Shown here piece by piece: positions 11,640 to 23,205 of a stretch of DNA of 64,000 nt. Position numbers and translations under genes: made by a program. The DNA is taken from NCBI GenBank assembly GCA_011109175.1, contig RDEW01000021.1, positions 135,080 through 199,079 on the forward strand. The letters run 5' to 3'. Position 1 is the first letter of the stretch; each line of letters begins with the position of its first letter. The notes beneath the pieces were generated by a model. That model saw only the letters and a program-made list of their open reading frames with translations, did no database searches and was not told the origin of the DNA. This DNA is from Dicyema japonicum. Its lineage: Eukaryota; Dicyemida; Rhombozoa; Dicyemidae.

Positions 11640-12566
11640 TTTCATATTATGCAGCGTAGAAAAAACGTGTTTCGCATAAAAATGTCGTTGAAAATTGTAA
11701 AATAATCGTCAGTGCTTGTGTGGGATAATCTGGGATATATGTTTCGAACGTAAATCCAGAATTCTCCAATATCCAACACCATCATTAATTCATTCTCTTT
11801 AACAGGTAGGGTTCTGTAAAACAATGTGATGATGCTATCTCATTATTTTTAGATTTAACTAAGGAAACAAGTCCATTAAGACGGCCAGACATAGACGGGG
11901 CTCCATCTGTACAAATACCTTACAATTGGCAAATAAATGTTATTGAGATAATCATTCAATATCGTGAGCGTGGCTTGAGTAGTAGTTAAAAGTGGCTTAC
12001 AGAACAAGTATTGTAATTTTCCCAATTTTTCCAAATCGTGCATAAGCCAACAAATGAGCAATTCCTGAAATGTTTGGATTCATTAAGTTATAATGAAAAA
12101 CGAGTTTCCTTTAGAAAATAAAAAATTGTTTTCAACATTCTCCGACAAAGAGCCGACGAAAACAGTGTTATCTGACAAAGGTATCTTCATTATTTTTGTT
12201 CATATTTGACCAAACATAGTCCGAGCAATGATGCGACAAGCAGGGATTATCAAGCTTTCGCCAATGGTATGAGGTTTCAGTTCTTTTGTTATCAATTCAG
12301 AAATCAGATATGAACATTTCAATGATTCCGTTGAGCTCACAAAAGTATCACTAAACAACGTTTGACTGGATCTACAATACATAGTAAAATCTAAATAATA
12401 CTTGTGTTGTTTTTTCAAATGGATAAAATAATCCACAGATTTTTTGGAATAGTCCGATGCTTGGAAGTAAAATATATAGTTTGCTATGAACCATGGCACC
12501 AAAACTTCCATGCAAATTAGGCATTGAGGTAGTTTTTTTATCATCGCATGTAAATCCAAATGACAA
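11640..12566 (-). pseudogene. hAT-family transposase relic (ZBED/Buster-like)
   Basis: On the minus strand, in order: a BED-like N-terminus (SFGFTCDDKKTTSMP, then GAMVHSKL), PVDYF-like SVDYFIHLKKQHK, SYLISELITKELKPHTIGES, LIIPACRIIARTMFGQ, then PLLTTTQAT and the DDE-region motif GICTDGAPSMSGRLNGLVS near 11,880-11,935. These are the conserved blocks of ZBED5/Buster-type hAT proteins. Stops and shifts separate them, so it is dead. Terminal repeats were not found. Confidence 0.75.
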
Positions 12567-12650
12567 ATATTATTATTACCCCCAAGATCACTGGGTCAAA
12601 GAGAAAGAAATAAAAGTTCTCATCTAACTAAGTGATCCAGACTGACAAAG
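12567..12650 (-). repeat. Family B retrotransposon 3' tail
   Basis: Minus strand: the 3' end block gtgatcttggggg-type with a cacttagttag core, as in the family B ends near 9,900 and 29,930, ending in (AAT)n. Only the tail is present (5' truncated). Confidence 0.7.
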
Positions 12651-12719
12651 GAGAAAACGAGTCCGGCGGGGTTGAGAAATGACAAATAAGAATCTTTGCA
12701 TGAACGACGAACTGATTTA

Positions 12720-12810
12720 CCCGTTATTATTTATTTAATAACCCCGATAAGGGGACACCAAGAAAGAAGGAGTAAACCAACTAAATAAGTGATCCCGGTA
12801 CCCCTTTTTC
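12720..12810 (-). repeat. Family B retrotransposon 3' tail, second
   Basis: Another 5'-truncated family B end on the minus strand: gggatcacttatttagt core and a gggttattaaataaataat tail. It lies immediately upstream of an oppositely oriented family B fragment. Confidence 0.7.
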
Positions 12811-12829
12811 TGCTCCAAATAATGTGCAA

Positions 12830-13975
12830 GCTAACAACCTAATGAAATATTACGCATCCATAAGTCACAAGGACTTCTCGAAATCCCATTCTTGTCACCT
12901 TCGAATTTAATACCTAAACCAACTTTGTGGATCAATTTATTTACGCATGCCGAGGTCACACAGGCTATAAGATCGATGAAGAGATCTTATACGTGTGGTC
13001 CTGACGGCATTCCGGGATATTTGCAAAAACACCTTGGTAATGTTGCAATCAATTCGATTACGTCAATTTTTAATTTGTCTTCTAACATGAACGTCAATCC
13101 TATGCAAATGGAAGAACTCACTTATAATACCAATCCTAAAACCAGGAAAATCGAAAACCTTACCTTCTTCCTTCCGTCCAATTTCATTAGCGCGCATTAT
13201 CGCGCCTAATGGAGAAACTCGTACTCTGGAAAATTAAACCCCATTTGCCCGACTGCCACTTTCAACATGGTTTCAACTGTGAGCGTTCAACTACGACACA
13301 TTTGACTTCACTGTCTTAATTTATATCAGAAGGCTTCAACGACCGAAACTCCATCTACGTACAATAGTGGTCTCCCTGGACATCCAGAAGGAGTTCGATT
13401 CTGTCCCAAGAACATTACTTACGAAAAAGGTTTTTGACACAACCATTCAGCCGGCTTTGAAAAGATGGATAGCCAATTTTCTCTTCCGGAAGAAGACGTG
13501 TCTGCATAGGCCACGCAAGATCGAGTCCCGTCTCCTACCAAATGCGTCCCTCAAGGATCGCCCCTCTCTCCGGCGTTATTCAACTTATTCCTAAACGATT
13601 TACCCTGCCCTGGAGGACCAGATTCAATGCTTCTCACTTATGCTGACGACCTAATCATCGCTAGCAGGAACAAATACGTGGGTACAGCAAAATCAGACCT
13701 TCAGTCACATATTGACGACCTGGGAGCCTGGTTGAGGTTGAATCGTCTTTCCATATACAGGGATAAATCAACTTATACAATCTTCACCACGGACAAAAAG
13801 AAAAACATACACTGCATTTATGGAGACTCCTTACCATTACAAATTCGTCCAACTATCCTGGGAGTGACATTTGACCCTTTGATGACATTTTCTCAACATG
13901 TGAAGAACGTTATGACAAAGGGTCTCAGGAAACTAACACGAAATTTGGGGAAAAATATTCATTATTCCTGAGTTA
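12830..13975 (+). pseudogene. Family B reverse transcriptase fragment
   Basis: The plus strand reads AEVTQAIRSMKRS, CGPDGIPGYLQKHLG, VSLDIQKEFDSVPRTLL, then LLTYADDLIIASR with the catalytic YADD intact, GAWLRLNRLSIYRDKS and LGVTFDPLMTFSQHVKNV. Endonuclease and C-terminus are absent and frames are broken, so it is a truncated relic of the same group as the elements at 7,150 and 43,545. Confidence 0.85.
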
Positions 13976-14780
13976 TACAAGAGTTTAATCCATATTTAAG
14001 GGACTAAATATGATTGTGGTGACGTCCCTCTAACACAATTCATGATTTATCGCTTTGTTAAAAAAAATTTTCATTTTTAACCTTCGGTTTATTCAACGAG
14101 ATGTAAGATCTTATTGAATATGGTGTACCCGTCTGCTGCCTGAAGAGACCAAATGGATCATGAATATTAGTAAGTAAAACTTAATGCTCATCAAATCGAT
14201 CATTCTTAACGTGGACTTAGTTTTGCATACACAAGAAGATACGACCAAGCGTGACCATGACTTGAAATGTTAATGACTATTATTTCTTGACGAGCGTCTC
14301 AATAATAATTAAAGATTTCACTGATCAACAATATTCAGGGGTAGAATTGGTAGAAAACAAATATATAAGAGAACAGACTGGTCATAGAGAACTGGTCACG
14401 TGGATAGAAGATCTTATTGGTTGGTTGCTAACAGAATTTCCTAAAGAAATTGAAATTAGATCTTAAAACGTAAAATTGAGAAAAAAATCAAAGTAGGTAA
14501 TCAAAATTCCATAAGGGTACTTGAATCAAAAAACATTGTCAAAAAAGTGAGGGAACCAGATATGAAGAATTTTAGTTTCTGAAAATTTCGATAATCATCC
14601 TGTTAAATGGCGTGACCTCAATGCTAATTTCAAAAACTTTCCACTTTAATCATTTCTAGTCGCTAATACAAGATCCCAGAGATGGGGGACAATGGGAGAC
14701 ACCAGGTAAAACAATCAAATCTTGATTTTTCAAACTGCTTATTCAAAAACTCTTTTTACAATTGCAATAATAAAATATTT
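13976..14780. other. No recognised gene
   Basis: AT-rich, no convincing coding. At 14,015-14,030 it contains gtggtgacgtccctct, which is identical to part of the family A retrotransposon 5' end. No family A coding sequence follows. Confidence 0.5.
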
Positions 14781-14789
14781 ATTTCAAGT

Positions 14790-15246
14790 CTCCAAGCACA
14801 TGCGGGATAAAGAATCAGCGGAACACCATAACAGTCGGTTAACCGAAATAAGGACACGTGCACAACAAATGCGGGCTGACGAATCAGCAGATCAGTCGGT
14901 TAACCAAATTTAGAACACATGCCCATCAATTCCGGGCTGTGGAGGTCCCAGAAAAAACTAACGTCGAAGCTCGCGACAAGCCCTCCGCAGGAGCTAGACC
15001 ATGTGCACGCGGACTGAATCATTTTTTATTCATTTCATGAATTGACTGATTACACAAATTGACTGCATCATATACTTTGCCTGATATGATTATCCGCAGC
15101 AAGAGTGGCAGGACTAGATATAGCCTCTGTCTCACGGATGACCGAATCGTCGAGGAACAGAGAAAGATCATAAGGGCAGCCAAAAGCCCAGACACATCTC
15201 TTCATGAAGCACTCTCAAGATACATCGCAAAGCATCGAAAACCGTG
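14790..15246 (+). pseudogene. Charged-repeat ORF remnant, possibly Helitron-associated
   Basis: The frames give HMRDKESAEHHNSRLTEIRT, RAQQMRADESADQSVNQ, THAHQFRAVEVPEKTNVEAR, and later EEQRKIIRAAKSPD. Reiterated R-rich units with E(S/T)xE signatures resemble the N-terminal repeat zone of some Helitron-linked proteins. That is resemblance only; no helicase or Rep motif is visible. Two stops interrupt it. 15,250-15,690 holds nothing recognisable. Confidence 0.25.
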
Positions 15247-15689
15247 ACCAATTAGGCGGGCTACAGTAGACAACCATATTACTTCGAAATTCACATTTGT
15301 TAGATCACCAACTCAATAATCTTTGATTTATCTATAATGTTCACAGATATTCATTTTAAGAAATCCTTCGTTGAGCTTTGGCGAAATTTAATGGACAACT
15401 CCCAAGCTCTATGCTAAAATCAAATTTATGAATTCAAAGCTTGTCCAAGAAAATTTTCCCAATTTTGTGGGTTCTTAGGAAAAAAGGCTGAGAAACGCTG
15501 TGCTAAATAATTTTTTAGTTTCGAGCTAAGAATGACGATTTCGAAGTGAGATGTGTTTATTTCATCAGAGATCTCAGATGGAAAGGAGATTGGAAGTTTA
15601 AGAGTTTGCTAGGAGAAATAAAATAAACTAAAGAATTCGAAAAGGATGCCTTGTCTTGAAAATGAGATAGCTGTTATTAAGAGATGATG

Positions 15690-15905
15690 TTATCCCCTCC
15701 TACAGTCTCATATCCCTATCAAATGCAACTTGCCTGACGACCCTAACAAAACTCATATCTGATGGCCTACAATGTAAACACAATGATTCTGACATTCTTG
15801 GGTGACATAATCATTGCATCTAGAGGCCAATGTGTCCAGAAAGTCATCATCTGTTAGACCTGTTCGATCTCCTGAACAGATAGTTAGAGTCAAACTCATC
15901 ATCCA
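15690..15905 (+). pseudogene. Small retrotransposon RT fragment
   Basis: The plus strand reads FLGDIIIASRGQCVQKV, which aligns with YADDLIIASRNKYVGTA at 13,645. Probably a family B relic. The catalytic Asp pair is degraded (LGD). Confidence 0.45.
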
Positions 15906-16025
15906 CAAGCGCGGAGAAATTCCGCATGCAATGTTAACCTCAAATAGAAGGCTGACTCACGTAATCTCTGATTCTCAATGACAACCAAATCCCATGTACG
16001 GGAGTTACTTCGGAATATGCAAATA

Positions 16026-17446
16026 CACTCGACCCTCACAAATTGACCACATTTTAAAAATTTTTTTAGAAAAAATCCTATTCTCCTTATTTTTAAAAAT
16101 AAAAATTTAATTAACACATGTCTTATAATTTCTCTCGTGGACGCTATACTCGGATACTTTTAATGAAAAAACTCATATTGTTAATTATAAAGAAGAAAAT
16201 GATGATATTTCGTGCCAGCGATTAGTTGATAGATTCTCAAGCAGTTCCGAAAGGATAATATCTAAAAAAACAATAAATAATCTTTTACTGAAGAAGGACA
16301 CTATTTTGAAAGATTTTATAAATTATCAACCGACTGAGTTACAACTTAGTAATTTCAAAAATTCTGATGGATTCTTGGATAAATTCAAAGAGACACGGAT
16401 TCAGAATGCGCAAGTTACACGGAGAAATGCGAAAAGATAAATCTGTTGACATTTAAGCCTTTTTTGAAGACTTTAAAGAAATTTCAAAAACATATAAACC
16501 CGACCAATCTATAATCTGGTTGAAATTGGGTTTTGCTATAAGCTCATTTCATCGAATAGCATCTGCAGAAACCGATTTCAAAGTTACAAAAATTTTAAAG
16601 ACCGTTTCAATTATGCCATGTTCAAACGCATAAATTGAAACCAGTGATGACTTTAAGACCAAAATGCCTCGATGTTTTCGCAATTATGCCTACAGATGCT
16701 CCTGCCATAGTTCACAAAGAGCTTGGGTGACTGGATTAATATTTTTGGATTGGTTGATTAATTTTGATGTTCAGATCAAGAATAAAAAAAACGAATTTTA
16801 ATACTGATTGAAACTGACCTGCCCATTGTATTTTGCCGAATTTAAAATATATAAAAATATTGTTTCATCCAAAAAATAGCACGGGGTTGCTTCAACCCAT
16901 GGATATTGGCATCATAAAATTTTTCAAGAGTAATTTTACCAGACGCAAGTTAATCTAGTTTTTAATAACTCCAATAACGAAATTCTTGAAATCGATATTA
17001 ATGATACAATAATCAAAAGAGCAGACATTTTCGATCCTCTCAAAGTTGAGGATTTTTTAAATCTTGAATGCACGGAAAATGAAACATTTATTGAAAATAA
17101 AAATTCTTTAAAAGATTCAGAAAATAATGAACAAGAATCTGAAAAAACAAGGCATACAGACAAAGTGGATATTGCAGTTGATTAACTGCAATTGAGAGGG
17201 AACTCTTAGCCAATGTTGAGATAAAGTTTCTCTAATTTCTTCAATAAGAAAGTACAAAGCAAGTATTATTGAAGGAAAGAAAAACAATTAGGAATTACAT
17301 TTTATTTTAATAAAACTTAAATACATTTTTTTGTTCATTTAAGGCAATTATTTGCTCATTGTTCTTCAAAATTATTGATTTTATTTTTCCAAATTGGCCA
17401 CAAAATTCTAAGGAACCAAAAATGGCCGATTTGCGAGGGTCGAGTG
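16026..17446 (+). mobile_element. pogo-like DNA transposon, complete ends, dead transposase
   Basis: Terminal inverted repeats of at least 23 bp start cactcgaccctcacaaat (left) and cactcgaccctcgcaaat (right, read inward), flanked by TA at 16,024-16,025 and 17,447-17,448. TA is the pogo/Tc1-class target duplication. Inside, on the plus strand, are remnants of a pogo/Tigger transposase. These are the helix-turn-helix start (TFNEKTHIVNYKEEN, CQRLVDRFSSSS, ISKKTINNLLLKKDTIL), DDE-region traces (DQSIIWLKLGF, MPCSNA, KMPRCFRNY) and the acidic C-terminus (ADIFDPLKVEDFLNLE). Length is 1,421 bp. Many stops make it inactive. A related relic lies at 56,040-56,600 on the minus strand. Confidence 0.85.
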
Positions 17447-17449
17447 TAT

Positions 17450-18655
17450 TAGTATTTCGTCCCAACGAAAAGTGACATTTGTTAAGACACTTCTCGAAAA
17501 CTAAATCATTCTCATCCATGCTACGTTCTCTATTCAAGTAATACATAGAACCAACCACCAAATAAGGCTGCCCATGGAAAACTAATTTGGCTGATACGAA
17601 CGTGAACAAGAACGAAAATTTCCAATCCACAGTCATCAAAACTCTACGGATGTCTTACGTAACAGATCTAATCCATTTTGAGCTTCCTGTCAAGAAAATG
17701 GGCACAGGCTTTATCTCACCCGAAAATACAGGAGTTATTGCAGGGAGACTGAAAGCCCCTGAATTCTTTAATTGGATTACCGGAAATTGCCTCAACAAAC
17801 AAAAGACCCTACATGACAACTCTCTTCTCGAGGGAAAGTGGCCGATACCTCATCTGAAATGCTACCTGTGTTGATAGCTTCTCCTTTCCAAACATGCACT
17901 GACTGCAAATTACCCAGAATCAGTCTTGGAAATGGTCGAAACCCTTACGAAAGTCTCGTTAAACAGATCATTTTCGAATCGGGCACATTATATACATTTG
18001 AGGTCACTTTTCGAATCGGGCACTATACCTCAATTTTGATGGAATTTGGGTAAATCTCTAATATACAAGTCAGCAAATGAATTAGTCATCTGAGTTTAAA
18101 TACAATGTTCAAAACACGTCACAACCTCTCCAAAGTCGGTGGATTTAAATGGGAAGTCGATTTACTATAAATCACCCGAATTCAGCATAATTTCATCTTC
18201 GATAATAATGGCTCATTAAAGCCCCAAATCTCACCTCGGAAAAATTATCAAACTGTACCTCATTTGATGATTTTAATATAAATTTTCCTATTATCCTATC
18301 AAACATTTAAAAAATAACAACAAAAATCATAAGTTCTAGAAAAACGCGGAAGATTCTAGAATTTCTTAAAAGCAATCGTATTTCTCGTCATTTTATGGCG
18401 AATTCAAAAATTCTCTTAAGCGTCGGATTCAGGAAGTTTGACCAAAATTCTAAACCGACAAAGACGACGACAGAGAGAGAGATTCACCCGTCCAATGAAA
18501 TCAGTAACTGAGGATAGCATAATTACTTCAAAATTGAAAGACTGGCCAAAAGTCAGAGCATAAAATTAATGCGTAATCGATTAGGCGAGATAGCATATAA
18601 TTTACTCCCCAGCCAATTTAATGAGGTGTAATTAAGCCGTAATTCTTAATTAGTA
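17450..18655. other. No recognised gene
   Basis: An open frame at 17,587-17,874 (plus) starts MADTNVNKNENFQSTVIKTL but matches nothing I know, and a partial overlap in frame continues to 18,053. The rest is AT-rich. No exons could be joined across short introns here. Confidence 0.4.
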
Positions 18656-18658
18656 ATG

Positions 18659-20160
18659 TTAAAAATTTGGAGACTTCAACTCTGCCATTTCGGGTGCAGT
18701 CTCCGACAAGCAGAAAAACTTGAATTCGTAGTTCTTCCTAATTGACTGTATTTGGAAGTCATCGTATTCACCACACTTCATCTTTGGCGTATAAAAGAAC
18801 ATCCTCCCCTCACGACCTCCAACTTTGACCACCCAAGACTCCTCAAATTTGACCTGTACACGTCAAATATTATTATGGAGTACCCCATGTGGACTAAAAC
18901 ATTAAAATAACAGAATACACGAAATCCCGCCAACATAGCAATATTTCCGAGGAAATCAAGACTTTCAACCCCCACAGGAATTGTAACGTAAACGAACCCC
19001 GTCACAGCCCTCACAGATCTGAGTACTTCAAGATCTGAAGCCATTAGATCCCCACTAGAATATTTACCTTGAATAGAGTACCCAGTTGGGAGGTAAATCA
19101 GACTCCCCTCAATTATTAGGCAATCCTCAAAGTCGTGGATGTTCGAATGAGTAATTTCAGTAATCTTCCCATTTCTGTAGGTCGAGCATACTAGAGTGAT
19201 CAGGGAGAACAAACCATAAGGAGTTCTACCAGAACTGACCCTCAAGCAGACATTCCTGAAGGCAATCTCCCCGGGAGACAGAAACCTGAGAAAATCTATA
19301 CTCCACATATACTGAGGCATAAGGAAGAGGTGATATACCTTTATTGATATAATTAGAGGTCCTGGTGGTCTTCGATTTGACACAAATTGCAGCACTTCCC
19401 TTCAATATGCATTGATCAGCACATATTCTATGGCAACGGAGTCTCTTAACTAGTAGAATATTGATAATCAAATGAACGGATCTGGCACTCATTCTCGACC
19501 AGCAGTAGGATTTGTGATTGTAGCCTTGGCAGTGAGGGGGACATGGTGTTTCTGCTGGATTATTTATTCAAATGGCACTTTCGGGGGGAAAATCAGTCAC
19601 AATCTTCTGTCTCGACTTGTCAACGACAAATTCTTCAAAGGATATGGCTCTAATACTGCGGAATCCCTTCACATTCCTCACATAAATGGATCCCCTGGAT
19701 ACTTCTACGATCAGAAATCAAATTATCAAACCAGCAAGTGATCGAACGTCGAAATTCTCTATTTGGGAGTCCGAGATCATGATCCCTCTGCCAACGAAGA
19801 GATTATTCCCCATGATCAAGCTCAGATTGGACAATTTCAGTTCCTTGGTAGTAACATTATATATTAGAAGGTAGTCAGTTATCTTCAGTCTTCATTATAA
19901 GAAAACCTCACGAATTCCTCCTAGAAAATCGAGAGTCTCGTTTTGCTGGAGGCCACATGAGTTATTTCCAGTGGACCCACCACTTTGGTGCAACCTCCGT
20001 ATATGCTTCTGTACAACCTGACTCGATCCACACCAGAAGAAGTCGACAAACCATTTGTTATGGAATAACAAACTACCATACAACAGAATAAGACCTTTCT
20101 TGTCGACCCTTGTCTGTGAAATACGGAATATGTCAGGAAAAGTGTCAGAAGCAGCGACAT
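18659..20160 (-). CDS. ErbB/EGFR-like receptor ectodomain, no kinase seen
   Basis: Start ATG at 20,160 with a signal peptide (MSLLLTLFLTYSVFHR). The L1 domain has CYSITNGLSTSSGVDRVRLY, GGCTKVVGPLEITHV, DFLGGIREITDHLLIYN and LSNLSLIMGNNLFVGRGI. The furin-like Cys-rich part has PCPPHCQGYNHKSYCW, NECQILKRLRCHRICADQCI (compare ENCQKLTKIICAQQC of EGFR). The L2 domain has DCLIIEGSLIYLP, LRSVRAVTGFVYV, ESLDFLGNIAMLAG, LRSLGWSKLEVVRG, KMKCGEYDDF. Introns of about 24-28 bp join several parts. Several single-base frame breaks occur; those after ASSK and after EVVRG are repaired by one base in an AAAA and a GGGG run. The frame stops at 18,659, before any second furin domain, membrane segment or kinase. 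It could be a secreted or truncated paralog, or a pseudogene. Confidence 0.7.
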
Positions 20161-20169
20161 TACACACGA

Positions 20170-20815
20170 AATGGCGTTCTTGGGTGATTTTCGTGTTTAT
20201 ATAGTGACCGAACGATCAATTTTTCGCGCTTATAATAATTACAGCTGTCGGCTGAATCTGTGCCTGTAATTGAGAGTGCTTTGAGGGAGAATTGTCTTTT
20301 CGACATTCTTAAGTGCCTTAGGGCGATTAATGACAAATTGGGGGAATTAGTGCTGTTTTATTAAATTTCATGTCAGATTTTAATGAAATTTATTTCCTTG
20401 TTGTAAAAGTGCATGCAGACTTGGAACTTGTATTATTCGGAATTATCAATTGAAACACTCGGATTATTGGAGGATGAATCATTTTCTTTGATTTGCATGA
20501 TATTTACATATTGAAAGTCGAACTTGATAATTTTCAATTTATTTCCAATATTCTATTTAGGTAACTTGCGGTCGTGGGGATACCCGGTTCAATAAGTTTT
20601 CTGAAAAGAACACGAGTCATCGCAGCTAAAATTTGCGGCGTTGGTCTCATAGATTTTCAACTTTCATGTCGAGTCATGGTGGACAAGCAAAGCGATCACG
20701 AACTTCTCCACCAAAGCATAATTATTGATAAAAAATTATTTGAATATTCCTCATTTTTGACGTAATCTTGCATTATGCCCATGATCAGAATGACGTAAGC
20801 GTAACTAAGACTTGT
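20170..20815. other. Intergenic, no recognised gene
   Basis: Upstream flank of the ErbB-like gene. AT-rich, no supported exons. Any promoter of the minus-strand gene would lie here, but I see no clear motif. Confidence 0.5.
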
Positions 20816-20819
20816 TATA

Positions 20820-21120
20820 AGGACCCAACAGACCATTGGATGTTCTTCGAAATGAACTCCTGGAAAGGTCTTGGATAACTTTAAAAGCCCCTTTACGACT
20901 AGCTTTGATTTTTAGGGAATTTGTCCAAGAGATGACTGGCCATCAAAATGTACACGCATATGATATGCATGGTTCTATGTACTGCTTGTAGACAGAATTT
21001 ATGACTGGGTGGTTTCCAACCCTCCACAATCCTGAGAGGCTTCAGAAGGTTGCCCTTTCTCACACTTAATAATTACGTTTTCTACGTGATGTGAAAATGT
21101 GCGCGTCGAAAGTGAACTCA
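20820..21120 (+). repeat. Dispersed repeat X, copy 1
   Basis: Long, well-conserved match to 58,290-58,560 in the opposite orientation. Shared blocks include catggttctatgtactg, gtagacagaatttatgact, ccctccacaatcctgagag and ccctttctcacacttaata. No intact frame in either copy. Identity unknown. 21,120-21,590 is AT-rich without features. Confidence 0.8.
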
Positions 21121-21590
21121 AAGAACCACTATGAACTGTACTGTAGGAGGTCCACTATGGTGATATGCAAATTGGCATAATGCTAAATTGTCTTTTCCGG
21201 GAATTACTAGACACCTCATTTGTCTCCTTATGCCGTAACGGATAAAGTTACTCAGAAATTCCTACTGATATAAGATCTCATACAATTTCCCAATAAAGAC
21301 ACCACCATCTAAATTGACGTTTGAAATTACCCAATCCTGCAATCACATCCACAACACCAAAAAACCAACAAATACCATGCATTTAATCATCTCTGATCAA
21401 CCCATTTCTAAGGTAAACCACCATAAAGTAAATCCCAACTATCGTAAGAATACATAACATCTAATTACAACAATTAAAGACAATAATATCTACTACGTCA
21501 TTACCACAGTGACGTACATAACATAAAATTTGTTATATAAAAATATTTGTCTAGGCAAATGGAGTCCCCACACAAGGATCAAATTTATCA

Positions 21591-23205
21591 TTAAAGAAAG
21601 TTCCATATCATAATAGTGTCGTCATGGGAACAAGTCATTATTTGAAATTCGTCAAACATAAGTCTGAAAACCCTCCCAGAGTGCTCCTGAAGGGTCGCCA
21701 GACAGTTCTCCCTTTCATTCCAGTCAGGAGACATTATAGATCGGTAGTCCCATATCTTTATTTTCCTACAACTAATCATTCCCCCTTACGCGTCATAAGA
21801 TCCACTGATGATGTAGTCCTGGTTGAATCGAATACACCTCACCAGATCATCGTGCCCAGTCAGTACTCGCAAGCAGACTCCGTTCACAACGTCCCATAGC
21901 CTTATAGTCTTGTCTGAACTCCCACTAGCCACCACATCTCCTCTTTGGTGCAAACAGGCAATCCCCCGTTTGTGGCCGAACAGTTTCGCCGTTATTTGGA
22001 ATGTCTCCCTCGACCAAACCTTCCATTAAGCCAAGTCCATACTATTATTGAACGGTCCCCGGAAGCAGTCACAATGTAGGAATCGTTAAAATCCACAACA
22101 TTGACGGCGGCCCGATGTTCGGCAAGAACACTGACCTGAACGAAGCCCTTCCCCATTTTCTGAGTCCACACAATGGCCGTGTTGTCTTTGGAGCAAGTAA
22201 CGAGGATTTTGTCATCATACCTCAAATACAACACAGGTTGGGCATGACCATTAAGCTTCTGTACTTCCTCCCACCTCAGGATGTCCCACACTCTGAAATA
22301 CAAAGTCAAGGTACCTTATAGTACAGTCAGATGACCCTGAAATGATCTTAAGATCGTCAAACTGCAGACAAAGGACCGAACCGTTGTGACCGTGGAGGAT
22401 TTTTTCAATTCTTTTTTTCTTTATGTTCCAAATCTGCCTCATTGACTCCTCTAACCTTTATGGTGTTGTCCCTGTGCCCCGATATTATCTTTTCGCTATC
22501 ATATTGGAGACAGTAGACGCCGTCTGTCCCATTGAACAATATTCTCTCGGGAATGTAACGACCAGATCGCCAACGAGACCTCAAATTCTGCAAATCACGG
22601 GAATAGACGAACCTGGATCTCCCGGATAATATGGCGGTAAAGGCTTCGGTAGAAATCGAGGTTCTTCACCAACCGGTAGTCAGAGATATCGAAATATTTC
22701 ACCCCTAAGATTACAAACAGAGACAAACCAGCCTCGTCGCTCGACAATTCCCAACCAAACGGGGTCACTGGCGATTTTATTCTCAATCATCGTCTTCCAA
22801 CAAAAATGCATTCGTATAATCGAGAAAATCGAAGAGCATGTCCTTTCAAGATTAAGGATTGAGATGACATCCAAAGAATCGAGGATACCGTGCACCATTG
22901 TGACGTATCCACTCTCTATCGGTAAATTAGGACGTAATACGGTGAAGGGCCAATATTAGGTTGCAGTCCAGCAGAGGTTTCACGTAGTTGAGGATCTCTT
23001 CTATCTGTTGGTGACTCATTGTGCTTACAATGTGCCGAGTTATTAGGAGCTAAGTAATTAGGAAAATATTTTGGGGCATTTAATATCAACAATAGCAAAC
23101 CCTCTCATTTGAGTTCAAATCCTCCACTTTAGATAAGATTTCTTGGATCTTTTTACTATCTGTGGCATGAAAACTTATTATTTCGCCACTTGACTCCTCT
23201 GACAT
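21591..23205 (-). CDS. beta-TrCP (F-box/WD40 substrate receptor of SCF ubiquitin ligase)
   Basis: Probable start ATG at 23,205 ([12 protein letters not shown]). Parts of a D (dimerisation) domain follow ([20 protein letters not shown]), then the F-box ([32 protein letters not shown]), then [20 protein letters not shown] and seven WD40 repeats: [116 protein letters not shown] and [20 protein letters not shown]. This order and these sequences match beta-TrCP/Slimb closely. The protein recognises DSGxxS phosphodegrons (beta-catenin, IkB) and bridges them to Skp1-Cul1. At least seven introns of 22-25 bp are needed. The RRGW to FYRSLY join works if a GGGG run near 22,708 is read as GGG. The first coding part (before MSHQQ) is not fully resolved. 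Confidence 0.9.
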
